From: Planctomycetota bacterium
GTDB lineage: Bacteria > Planctomycetota > Phycisphaerae > SM23-33
Length of the DNA stretch: 64,000 nucleotides
Reading direction: 5' to 3'
NCBI GenBank assembly: GCA_009908915.1
Contig: JAAAOJ010000003.1
Location: 1-64,000 of the forward strand
Below, piece by piece: positions 34,687-43,056 of the stretch. Position numbers and translations under genes: made by a program. The notes below the pieces were generated by a model. The model ran no database searches. It was not told where the DNA came from and saw only the letters and a list, made by a program, of their open reading frames with translations. Each line of letters starts with the position of its first letter. Positions within the stretch are counted from its first letter, which is position 1.

Positions 34687-35370
34687 CTACGGAGATTTGG
34701 GGCGCAGGATATGGCGATGGTCTTTCCATTCCAACACGACGCCATCCTTGGAAATTCGCTCGATGGTCCACCCATCGATCACGTCGCCTTCCTCAACAAT
34801 CTGGCCGCTGACATAGGCGCTTCCGCCTCCGCCCTGGGGGCTTGCGATCGGCCCCAGTCTCAGGTGGTCGACCTTGGGAGGTGCATCCTTCGGGGGCGGA
34901 AGGGGGGTTGGCTCCGGCTCCGGTTCCGGGTCGGGATCGGGATCTGGCTCAGGTGACGGCGGGGGATCCTCAAACAGCGATTCGAAGGGATTCTTCTGCA
35001 CCAGTTCGCCACGAAGGGGCCGGGCTGCGGCAATGGCCGGCGACGTGGTTGCAGGGTTTTGGGGCGCCTGCTTCGCGCGGCGGACAACCTTGAGCCCTGC
35101 CTCAATGAACATCTCGCTGTCGCTGTCCGTTTCGGCCGGCTCGATCGAAGGGGTCTTCCACGTCTCGGCGGCGACCCAGCCTATGCCGACCATGAACATC
35201 ACCACCATCAGGACGGTACTCCGCCGCACGCCGTAAATGGTCTTGCCGGATCCGCCCCGGTCACTGCCCCCGGCGAAGGGTTTGACCGCATCAGTATCTG
35301 CTGAGTCCTGTGGGCGCATCCCGGCAATATGATCGCCCCGACGCGTCTCAGATGTATTCGGCTCGGCCAT
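34687..35370 (-). CDS. PilP/GspC-like linker protein
   Basis: 227 residues from MAEPNTSETR, with GAGGAG upstream. It has one membrane helix near residues 45-70 (STVLMVVMFMVGIGWVAAE), a long acidic Pro-rich periplasmic linker (PDPDPDPEPEPEP) and a small C-terminal domain (about 180-227, GQIVEEGDVIDGWTIERIS) like the HR/PilP fold that contacts the secretin. Its place between pilO and pilB is the usual one for pilP. Confidence 0.7.
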   Translation of the reverse strand: MAEPNTSETRRGDHIAGMRPQDSADTDAVKPFAGGSDRGGSGKTIYGVRRSTVLMVVMFMVGIGWVAAETWKTPSIEPAETDSDSEMFIEAGLKVVRRAKQAPQNPATTSPAIAAARPLRGELVQKNPFESLFEDPPPSPEPDPDPDPEPEPEPTPLPPPKDAPPKVDHLRLGPIASPQGGGGSAYVSGQIVEEGDVIDGWTIERISKDGVVLEWKDHRHILRPKSP

Positions 35371-35381
35371 GAACTGTCTCC

Positions 35382-35978
35382 TCAATCGGAAAAGTAGAAT
35401 GTCAGCTGCAGTTCGACGCTCACGTTGCCGTCCTCGTCGTCTTGCGTATCGCCACCCCCCTCACGGGCCGGGCGAGACTGCCCGGCCATGCGAGACAGGA
35501 CGATTCTGTCGACTTTGACGATGCAGTCCATACGCTCGACGGCTTCAAGAAACGAGAAGAAACTTACGTAGTTGCCTCGCAGCCGCATGAAGAACTCACC
35601 CTCGGTGATATTGTCGTTCTTCGGGCCTGCGTCCGACGGCACCGGTTCGCTCATGCGCGACTCCAGTGTCACCAGGCCGTATGCGTCGGCACGGCCCTTG
35701 AGTTCCGTGATGATGCCGTGGCGGCGGTTCTGCGACGGTAGAAACTCATGCAAGGTCTCGATCTTGGCATGGAGCCTGGCGATTTCGCCGTCCAGGTTCT
35801 GCCGTGCCAAGGCGCGTGCCTGCTCCAGTTCGTTCAGTTGCTCCTGCTTCTCGGCAACGTCCTCGGACAACTCCTCGCGTCGCTGCGTGCGGGGTGTCAG
35901 AACCAGCCGCCACTGCCCGACAATGATACCAAATAGCAGCAGCACAAAAACAAGCTCTCTGAGTGACAATTTGTTCAT
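35382..35978 (-). CDS. pilO: PilO-like alignment protein
   Basis: 198 residues: a short cytoplasmic start, one membrane helix (LVFVLLLFGIIVGQWRLVL), a coiled coil (about 35-85) and a ferredoxin-like periplasmic domain. It pairs with PilN to link the platform to the secretin. Its ATG overlaps the pilN stop (ATGA). Confidence 0.85.
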   Translation of the reverse strand: MNKLSLRELVFVLLLFGIIVGQWRLVLTPRTQRREELSEDVAEKQEQLNELEQARALARQNLDGEIARLHAKIETLHEFLPSQNRRHGIITELKGRADAYGLVTLESRMSEPVPSDAGPKNDNITEGEFFMRLRGNYVSFFSFLEAVERMDCIVKVDRIVLSRMAGQSRPAREGGGDTQDDEDGNVSVELQLTFYFSD

Positions 35979-36679
35979 GATGAACCCTCCGCCACCGGCC
36001 TTGCTTCGGTGTCCGACTCCCGTGACCTGCTGCGCACCTCGTTGACCGTTTTGCGGTCGGTAAGGACCCGAAAGTTGAAGTTGAACTCGTAGAACGTTTC
36101 GTCTTCGTGGGTGTTGAGGCGGCTGTAGGGCGAGGAGACCTTGTCGGTCAATGCGTTGGCGATGAGGGCCTGGACAAAGACATTGAGCGGAGCGGTATCC
36201 GTGGCCCGGCCCTTTACGGTGACCTCCATGTATTCCGGGACACGCGGCGGAGGCGGCGGGCCCGTCTGGCCCCCTTTTCCCGGAGCCAGGTTATTTTGAT
36301 TGGGGCGAACCGCAGCGGGCTCGGCGATACTCACCCGCGACAGTGAAACGTCCGAAGGAGCGCTCGTGGTAAGGAGCGAAAGAATGTAGCTCGCACCGAC
36401 GGCCTGACGGAGGTCCTGCAAGGACGCCAGCCGCTTTTGCAGGGCGTTGCGGTCCGCCTGCTTGGAGAAAAAGACCTCCACGAAGTCCCTGGCCTCTTCA
36501 AAACGACTGGTCACACGTTCATGTACCTTGCGGACCTCGTTAAGGTCCTTCTCGGTCCGCTTGCCGACGACAATCATCGCGGCCATCACGATCGCGAAAA
36601 GCACAACGCAGATCATGTCGATGCGATAGCGAAATCGCTCCTTGACATAGTAATCCGGCAGTAGATTCAGATTCGACAT
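35975..36679 (-). CDS. pilN: PilN-like alignment protein
   Basis: 234 residues. It opens with NLLPDYY, the motif by which PilN binds PilM, then a membrane helix (IDMICVVLFAIVMAAMIVVG), a coiled coil and a periplasmic domain with a Gly/Pro-rich loop. The start is 12 bases after pilM, with AGGAG upstream. Confidence 0.9.
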   Translation of the reverse strand: MSNLNLLPDYYVKERFRYRIDMICVVLFAIVMAAMIVVGKRTEKDLNEVRKVHERVTSRFEEARDFVEVFFSKQADRNALQKRLASLQDLRQAVGASYILSLLTTSAPSDVSLSRVSIAEPAAVRPNQNNLAPGKGGQTGPPPPPRVPEYMEVTVKGRATDTAPLNVFVQALIANALTDKVSSPYSRLNTHEDETFYEFNFNFRVLTDRKTVNEVRSRSRESDTEARPVAEGSS

Positions 36680-36690
36680 GCTTGCTCCTG

Positions 36691-37779
36691 TCAGCCCTGT
36701 CTGCCACTGAGGCTCAGGCCGACACCCACGGCCAGGTCCGGTTGGCCCGACTCGCTATTGGCTATCGTCACATCCTTGCCGATCGACAGGCCCACCAGCG
36801 GGTCGCCGATCTGGGCCGGCAGCTTCAACGCCTTGGCAATGCCCTGGCAGAGCATCTTGTCCTGGGCGCCGCCACCGGTAAAAATCACTCGCTTGACGCT
36901 CGACACCGACCGAAACACGGTCGCATGATACTGCAGACAGCGGTCAATTTCATTGTGCATCGCCTGCAACCACGGTGTCACGCACCGCGCCAGGACGTCC
37001 TCGACGCTCTGGCCGTCCAGCGCCTCCATCAACTCCGGATGTTGCCGCAGGCTGTGGGCGGTCTCCAGCGACAGGTTCAGTTCCTCGGCCAGCGCCTCGT
37101 AGACCTGGTTGCCCCCCCGCGGCATATTCCGTGCAAAGACCACGGACGTGCCGTGGGCGATCACCACCTGCGTGCTCGACGCGCCCAGATCCACATACAG
37201 CACCGGGGCGTCATCGTCCTCGTTCTCACCGGCAAACAGACTCGTGAAGCATTCGACGATCGCCATCGGTTCGATGTTCACGCCGGCGACCTCGAGGCCG
37301 GCACGGTTCGTCATCTCCAGGTAAGCCTCCATCGTCGACATCGGAATCGCGACAATGATCACCTCGCGTTTGGTCTCGCCGTCGCTGTAGACCTCGCCGG
37401 CCACAACGTGCCGGATAACGGCCTCGCGAACCGGGTACGGCAGTTCTCGCTGGGCGGCCCGCATGACCGCCGCCTCGGTGTCCTTCTCGGAGACGTTCGG
37501 AATCTTGACGTGTCGAACAAATGTATTTTCCGCCGGCAGGCCCAGCACGCAGCGGTGACCCTTGAAGCCGCCGGACTTCAGCAGCCTCGGCAGGCGATGG
37601 GCAAAAAAGCCCAGCCGTCCGATCGGGTCGCGTCGAATGTGCAGGGGGATCTCCACCCGCCCGCAGGCAGCCAACTCGTGCCCGTTCCGCGTGGACCGCA
37701 ACTGGACGAGTTTGGCAGAACTCGATCCCAGGTCCACACCGATGGGAAGAACATCCTTGGCTCGGCCGTGAAACAACAT
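36691..37779 (-). CDS. pilM: PilM actin-like pilus assembly ATPase
   Basis: 362 residues of the actin/FtsA fold. The phosphate-1 motif is IGVDLGSSSAKLVQL, phosphate-2 is VLYVDLGASSTQVV, and the adenosine motif is VIFTGGGAQDK. It sits on the inside of the membrane and binds the N terminus of PilN. First gene of the pilMNOP-pilB-pilT-pilC run. Confidence 0.93.
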   Translation of the reverse strand: MLFHGRAKDVLPIGVDLGSSSAKLVQLRSTRNGHELAACGRVEIPLHIRRDPIGRLGFFAHRLPRLLKSGGFKGHRCVLGLPAENTFVRHVKIPNVSEKDTEAAVMRAAQRELPYPVREAVIRHVVAGEVYSDGETKREVIIVAIPMSTMEAYLEMTNRAGLEVAGVNIEPMAIVECFTSLFAGENEDDDAPVLYVDLGASSTQVVIAHGTSVVFARNMPRGGNQVYEALAEELNLSLETAHSLRQHPELMEALDGQSVEDVLARCVTPWLQAMHNEIDRCLQYHATVFRSVSSVKRVIFTGGGAQDKMLCQGIAKALKLPAQIGDPLVGLSIGKDVTIANSESGQPDLAVGVGLSLSGRQG

Positions 37780-37907
37780 CTCGTTATCCGCTAAACAATG
37801 ACCGTTTCGGCCACATTTCTATGAACCCAGCGCACGGCCTACTCCCATGTACCGCTCCTCCCCCCCTATATCGGTAGTTCTTCCACATAGCATAACATAT
37901 CCGCGCG

Positions 37908-37957
37908 CAAAAATCACGGCCCGGCCGGAACCGCTTGGCGATTCCACCCGGGCCGTG
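37908..37957 (-). terminator. Rho-independent terminator after the pilin gene
   Basis: On the minus strand a perfect 10-bp stem (CACGGCCCGG / CCGGGCCGTG, 37957-37948 with 37924-37915) with a 23-base loop is followed by ATTTTT. It ends the pilin message just before pilM. Confidence 0.8.
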
Positions 37958-37988
37958 TTTATCAGTCGACTCGCTGGCAGCTGTCGCG

Positions 37989-38324
37989 TTACGGTGCAGT
38001 GTAGTCGAACGTCGTGCCATCGAAGCTGTACGTGTAGCCCGACGGCGGCGTCGGCGCCTGGGTGAGAACGGCCGCGCTGCCATCAGCATTCGCTGCCGTC
38101 ATCAGCGCGATCATCGCGGCGTAATCGGCACCCCTTGCGACATTGGGATTCAGGTTCGTCCAGAGCTGAAGCTGTGAGTTCAGCGTGGAAATGTCCGTCT
38201 GCGCAGCCGACTCGGCTGCCTCATCAGAAACATCTGCGAACTGTGGAACCACGATCGCCGCCAGGATACCCAGCAGGATCACCACGATCAGGATTTCGAT
38301 CAGTGTAAATGCAGTGCGTTTCAT
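37989..38324 (-). CDS. Type IV major pilin / GspG-like pseudopilin
   Basis: 111 residues. The prepilin leader is MKRTA (cut after Ala) followed by FTLIEILIVVILLGILAAIVVPQF, the classic N-terminal helix with Glu5. The small C-terminal domain is Ala/Thr-rich. It has its own strong promoter and a good terminator, which fits an abundant subunit. AAGGAG lies 8 bases before the ATG. The single short domain would also fit a GspG; function as major pilin is inferred from its promoter, terminator and the presence of pilT. Confidence 0.85.
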   Translation of the reverse strand: MKRTAFTLIEILIVVILLGILAAIVVPQFADVSDEAAESAAQTDISTLNSQLQLWTNLNPNVARGADYAAMIALMTAANADGSAAVLTQAPTPPSGYTYSFDGTTFDYTAP

Positions 38325-38399
38325 CTCCGTACTCCTTCCAAAAAGTAAATGGGAAATAAGGGCGTGAGGCTATGTTATCAGTATTTTGCCTCATTACGT

Positions 38400-38428
38400 A
38401 TTGTACAATACATGCCCTGGCCTGTCTA
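38400..38428 (-). promoter_or_regulatory. Promoter of the pilin gene
   Basis: TAGACA (38428-38423), a 17-base spacer and TACAAT (38405-38400); the -10 is inside the palindrome GTATTGTACAATAC. Transcription would start near 38393, giving a leader of about 68 bases. It is the best sigma-70-type promoter in the window. Confidence 0.75.
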
Positions 38429-39066
38429 CTTAAAAAGCTGAACAATCCGAGCATTGTGTGCGACATGGGTTGGGGCGGGAGGTACTGAGTGCAGAGAATC
38501 CCAATGCCCGCGAGATCGGATTTCCGAATGCAGATGTCGCATTTCGGTCTGTGCGACGGATCCGCTTGGCGACATCCAAACATCTAAAAATCTAAAAATC
38601 TAAAAATCCCAAAATCAAGAAATGCAAACATCCAAAAAACCCGAAAGAGCCGCCCGCGCAAGTAAGCCAAGCCTCCTGCCACTACCTTGCCGGCGTTGCA
38701 GGCCACCAAGGAATGCCGCACACTGTTGTAACGATCACACTGCACTGTCACGGCGTCACCGATGCAACCGTCTCATACTTCGGTACGGTTGTCCGCCACA
38801 CAAACGGCGGCGTGGGCGTGTGTATTTCGGCTATCGAGACGGCCGGATTCCTGCGATGCTGGCCGTTGCTGAGGCGGCATTGCCCGGCCGAGGCGTCCCT
38901 GCGGTGCAACTGGCACGCAATCGCCTGACCATGCCTCATACGGGACGCACAAAACCTCTGCGCGGTGTCCCGTACGGAGCCCCGCGTGTAACTCACGAGC
39001 ACATAGTGGATTGACCTCGCGGAGCAGGTGCTCCACCATGCACAACCTTAGCCCGCTTGGTATCAC
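38429..39066. other. Gene-free stretch upstream of the pilin gene
   Basis: No gene could be supported. GTGTGCGACA at 38456-38465 resembles one end of the family 2 MITE and may be a remnant. A short microsatellite of ATCTAAAA units lies at 38574-38616. The segment 38962-38979 (GCGGTGTCCCGTACGG) recurs, inverted, near 59450. The rest showed nothing clear. Confidence 0.55.
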
Positions 39067-40299
39067 CTACGGCGTCGGCAGCGTCCGGTCGCTCCCGGCG
39101 GTGCGGTTCTGCTCTGCCACGGCGAGCAGTTCCCTGGCGACGGCACACTTCGGATCAAGCTTCAAGGCATAGCGGTAGAACTGCCCGGCCCGGTCCCACT
39201 TGCCGACGGACGCGTAAGTCTGTCCGAGTAAGCAGGTTATTGTCGGATCCTTCGGGTGCGTTTTGCGGGCCTCTTTGAGCACTTTCGCCGCCTGGACGAC
39301 CTCGTTGTCCTTCAGCAGGGCGTAGGCGAGGATCTGGGCGGCCTCGACCGAGCGGCGGTCGACTTTGCGCGCCTGGCGGGCCGCCTGGGCGGCGCGTTCG
39401 GCGTTTCCGGAGGCGAGTTCACCCTTGGCCAGGTTCACCCAGCAGGCCACGCGACCGGTGTCGGCCTGGCAAGCGCGTCGGTAGGCGTCGATGGCCTTGC
39501 CGTTCAAGCCTCGGGCCAGGTAGCAGTCACCGAGCATCATGCAGACGCCGGCGTCTGGGGCTTCGTCGCGCGCCAGAACGCCTTCGAAGGTCGAAATGGC
39601 CTCGGCAAACATGCCCGCGTGGTACTGGGCCTCGCCGAGCATTTCAGGATATCGCAGGTTCTCGACGTCCATCAGCGTGGCCCGCTCAAAGTGGTCGACG
39701 GCCTGGCTGTGCTGGCCGAGGATGCTGGCGAGTCGTCCGGCGAGTTCGTAGACGCGGGCCTCGGCCTCGTCCGGCGGAGGCATGTGAGTCTGCAGGAACC
39801 GCTGGGCTTCGGCGGGCTTGCCCATGCTGATGAGCACTTCCGTGGCGGCCATCACGATCTCGCTGCCGCGCCCGCCGCTGAGTTGGAGGGCATGCTGATA
39901 GCTGTCGAGTGCGCCCTGGAGGTTGCCGCTTCGCTCGCGAGCGATGCCGATGAAGTAAGGCACGTCAAACCGCTGCGGCGCGATCTCGGCCAGTTTCTCA
40001 AGCGCCTTTTCAGCCTTGAAGGGCTTGCCAAGTTCGATCTGCACCTTCCCCAGCATCAGCAGAAACTCCTGGTGCTCCGGCTGGAGGCGCAGGGCCTCCT
40101 GGGCCTTGGTCTCGACTTCGATGTGCTGGCCGGCGCGATACTGCTGCTGGCAGACCTGGTAGAGACGCTCGACGTGGGTATCGGCCCACTGGTCGAGCGT
40201 GTCCTTGTTGCGTTCCTTGAGTGACGTGGGCTTCATCTCATCGCAGCCGGAGAGGCCCGCGACGAGGACGGCCGCCAGAACAAGGGCGAATCGCTTCAT
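39067..40299 (-). CDS. TPR lipoprotein, likely secretin partner
   Basis: About 410 residues from MKRFALVLAAVL. The lipobox LSGC gives a lipid-modified cysteine at about residue 18, so it should be in a membrane facing the periplasm. Most of the protein is tetratricopeptide repeats (for example GNLQGALDSYQHALQLS, GLNGKAIDAYRRACQAD, GKWDRAGQFYRYALKLDP). It is 30 bases after the secretin gene. A TPR lipoprotein (PilF/PilW type) often helps secretin assembly, so that role is inferred from place and form. Confidence 0.82.
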   Translation of the reverse strand: MKRFALVLAAVLVAGLSGCDEMKPTSLKERNKDTLDQWADTHVERLYQVCQQQYRAGQHIEVETKAQEALRLQPEHQEFLLMLGKVQIELGKPFKAEKALEKLAEIAPQRFDVPYFIGIARERSGNLQGALDSYQHALQLSGGRGSEIVMAATEVLISMGKPAEAQRFLQTHMPPPDEAEARVYELAGRLASILGQHSQAVDHFERATLMDVENLRYPEMLGEAQYHAGMFAEAISTFEGVLARDEAPDAGVCMMLGDCYLARGLNGKAIDAYRRACQADTGRVACWVNLAKGELASGNAERAAQAARQARKVDRRSVEAAQILAYALLKDNEVVQAAKVLKEARKTHPKDPTITCLLGQTYASVGKWDRAGQFYRYALKLDPKCAVARELLAVAEQNRTAGSDRTLPTP

Positions 40300-40329
40300 G
40301 ATGGTCTCCATCCGTGGGTGGGTCGTTGA

Positions 40330-42903
40330 CTACTTTGCTTCCTGCTCAGCCATCGCGTCCCACAGCGAGGGGACATCGCGTTCGGCCAGTTCCTTCTCGG
40401 CCGCCGGCTTGCCGCTTTTCGGCACCCAGACGCGCAGGGGCCGGACGGTCTGTGCGGCCTGACGCCCGCGGCGCCGGGACCGATGCGTCACATCCGTGGA
40501 CGGTGCGGCCGGTGCCTTCCGGGGCTGGGTGGTGGCCGGTTCCTCCGGCTGCGGGGCCGGGGCGGCCTGGTGGGACTTGACGTCGGTTGCCGGCTCGGCC
40601 TCGGCAGCCTCGTCGACCTTCGGAGCCGGGCTGGTCGACCTGGCCTGCGGCTCGTCGTCGAGCTGCAGCAGGCGGTCGATCGTCGGCGTGGCCGCGGGGG
40701 CCTTGCTGCCGGCCTCGTCGGTCGTGTCTTTGTCCTCATCGGAATCGGTCTCGCCAGCGTCCATCTCGGCCGCCTCGCTGTCCGGCTCGGCGGGCGTCAA
40801 CTCGGGGGCCGTCTCGGGGCTGTGACCGGGCGGCGTCGGGGCCGCGACGGGTTCGTCCTCGATGATGACCGTGGTCTCGCTGGACGGCTCTTCCTTGATC
40901 ATGGGCGGCTCGGCCGACTCGTTCGGCTCGGGCGGTGGGAGGATCTCGATGCCCGCTTCGTCACCTCGCACCGGCGGGGCCGACATGCGGCGGGGACCTC
41001 GAACGGGCGTCTCGATCGGATTCTCGATCGACATCCGCTCACGGGCCTCCAGCGGGATCCGGTCGTCGCTCAGCGGCCGGGTCGGATACTGCACGGACTC
41101 GATCGGCATGCCGAGGTCCTGCATGATCATCCGCTTGACGACGTCGCGGGAGCTGACAAATCGGGGCTGCTCCGCCCAGTACGCCTGGTCCGTCAGGCGT
41201 TCCTTGAGTCGGATGGCCTGGATCATCTTGGGCTCGTACGCCAGGGCGAGGTCAAGGTTCCACATAGCGGCGGATTCCTTGCCGGCCACCAGGTCGCGCT
41301 TCGCCTGATGGAGGTGCCAGTTGGCGAACTGCGCCCGATTCAGCCACATCATGCCGCGCCGCCCGCCGATGCGGGTGCGTTCCATATCGTTGCGCAACTG
41401 GTCACTGACGATCTCGTCGACTGGTGCCTGCATGATATGCGGGGTGATAAGGATAATGACCTCCTCACGCAGCTTCGTATCCACAGTACTGCGGAACGGA
41501 ATGCCAAGCACCGGAATGCTGCCGAGCACCGGCACCTGGGCACGGTTGGCCACGTCCCGCTCGCGGAACAGCCCGCCGATCACCAGCGTCTTTCCGTCAC
41601 GAATCATGACGTTCGTGGTCGCTTCGGTGGTCGCGGCACGCGGCAACGCCGTGCCGGTCTCGCCGACCTGTTCGACGCCACCTTCAGAGACCTCCGGGTG
41701 GACTTCCATACGGACCCAGCCGTCGTCGCCAACGTAGGGGCGGACGATCAGCCGCGTGCCCGTCTCCAGATATTCCACTTCTTGGGCGGCGGCCGTCGAG
41801 GTAATGGTCGTCGTCAGGTAGCCTTCCTTGCGGCCGATAAGGACCTCACCACGCTGGTTGTTGACGACCAGCAGCTTGGGATTGGCCAGGACCGTCGTGT
41901 CGGTAATCGATTCCAGGGCCCGCAGGAAGACGGAAATATCGTTCCACACCAGGCCGATCGTCAGCGGCGAACCTTCCAGTTGCTGGTTGACGCTCATCGG
42001 CATGGACACGCGCATATTCCGACGGTTCAGGTTGTTGATATCCGTGGCCGGAGCCGTCAGCCCACTGGTGAGGTCGGTGGTCGTCGCCACGCCGTCGGCA
42101 TCGACCATCTGTCCGAACTCGGCGCCGGTAATTGCCTGAATGTTCAGGCCAAGAGCATTGTCTTCCGTCAACTGCGCCGAGAGAATCGTCGACTCGATCA
42201 GCACCTGCTTCGGCCGAACGTCCAGTTCCTCCAGCAGCTCTTCGATGGCGTCGAGGTTCTCCTCGTAATCGTAGACAATCAGCACCTCCCCGGCCGCGTG
42301 CGACTTGCCACCGGTCTCCTCGGTACTGGCCGCGATACCGGAACTCGGGGCCGGCGTGACGGTGATGCTGCCCTTCTCGGACAACGACTTCTCGACGAGA
42401 ACCTTCGCGTCGGCCGCGGTCAGGTAGGCCAGACGGAAAACGCGCGACTTGATCGGAACGAAGGCGTCGGCCTCCTGGGCCGTGTAGACGTAGATGAAAT
42501 CTTCTTCCTCGATAGCCACGAGGTTGCTGGACTTCAAAACGGCCTTGAGTGCCTGCTCCCAGGTGAGACCGTCAAGCTGGAGGTTGATGCTACCGGTGAC
42601 ATTGTTCGACGGGACGATCTGCTTCTTGCCCTGGCGCTGACCCTGGATACTCAGAACGACCAGCGTCTGCCGGACGTCCGCACCGCCTACCGGCGTCTTA
42701 ATTGATATCTGGCCACCCGGGCCCGGCCGAACCACACGGGCACCGCCAGTGTCCTCGCCCGAGACCGTCGTTGTCGTTGTGGTCGTATCGTCCGTCTCCA
42801 CCCCTGTTGGTTCCTGCTGGGCCCACGCTGCGGTACTGAGCGCAGCGGTAGCAACTACGATCGCCAGCACCCACGTCAGAGCGGTGCACCGAATATAAAG
42901 CAT
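40330..42903 (-). CDS. Type IV pilus/secretion secretin with long C-terminal tail
   Basis: 857 residues from MLYIRCTALTW (a GTG just upstream is less likely; GGAG precedes both). A signal peptide ends near AWAQQ. An STN/N0-like domain (about 70-150) and one N1/NolW domain (about 155-230) lead to the secretin barrel (about 235-490), which ends VPVLGSIPVLGIPFRS and IILITPHIM. PilQ proteins normally stop soon after this. Here about 365 further residues follow: a helical part (QLRNDMERTRIGGRRG) and a long Pro/Glu/Ala-rich region ending in a basic stretch (SRRRGRQAAQ). The tail could fix the pore to the envelope. It is followed by the TPR lipoprotein gene. Confidence 0.9.
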   Translation of the reverse strand: MLYIRCTALTWVLAIVVATAALSTAAWAQQEPTGVETDDTTTTTTTVSGEDTGGARVVRPGPGGQISIKTPVGGADVRQTLVVLSIQGQRQGKKQIVPSNNVTGSINLQLDGLTWEQALKAVLKSSNLVAIEEEDFIYVYTAQEADAFVPIKSRVFRLAYLTAADAKVLVEKSLSEKGSITVTPAPSSGIAASTEETGGKSHAAGEVLIVYDYEENLDAIEELLEELDVRPKQVLIESTILSAQLTEDNALGLNIQAITGAEFGQMVDADGVATTTDLTSGLTAPATDINNLNRRNMRVSMPMSVNQQLEGSPLTIGLVWNDISVFLRALESITDTTVLANPKLLVVNNQRGEVLIGRKEGYLTTTITSTAAAQEVEYLETGTRLIVRPYVGDDGWVRMEVHPEVSEGGVEQVGETGTALPRAATTEATTNVMIRDGKTLVIGGLFRERDVANRAQVPVLGSIPVLGIPFRSTVDTKLREEVIILITPHIMQAPVDEIVSDQLRNDMERTRIGGRRGMMWLNRAQFANWHLHQAKRDLVAGKESAAMWNLDLALAYEPKMIQAIRLKERLTDQAYWAEQPRFVSSRDVVKRMIMQDLGMPIESVQYPTRPLSDDRIPLEARERMSIENPIETPVRGPRRMSAPPVRGDEAGIEILPPPEPNESAEPPMIKEEPSSETTVIIEDEPVAAPTPPGHSPETAPELTPAEPDSEAAEMDAGETDSDEDKDTTDEAGSKAPAATPTIDRLLQLDDEPQARSTSPAPKVDEAAEAEPATDVKSHQAAPAPQPEEPATTQPRKAPAAPSTDVTHRSRRRGRQAAQTVRPLRVWVPKSGKPAAEKELAERDVPSLWDAMAEQEAK

Positions 42904-43056
42904 CACTGGGTTCTCCAGACCGATTCCGCAGAAACCCGTCGTGCCTGTCCCTTATCGTCAACGAAACCCCTCGATACGTTAAGCTTTTTCTGCAAAAACT
43001 TCTTTGTAGAATCAGGTAGTTTTGCGGATGCTCCCAGGTCTCACCGCCTCGGAGCG

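Noticed and set aside
38713..38928. 71-codon frame upstream of the TPR lipoprotein end
   Set aside because: No ribosome site, no family match and codon use unlike the neighbours.
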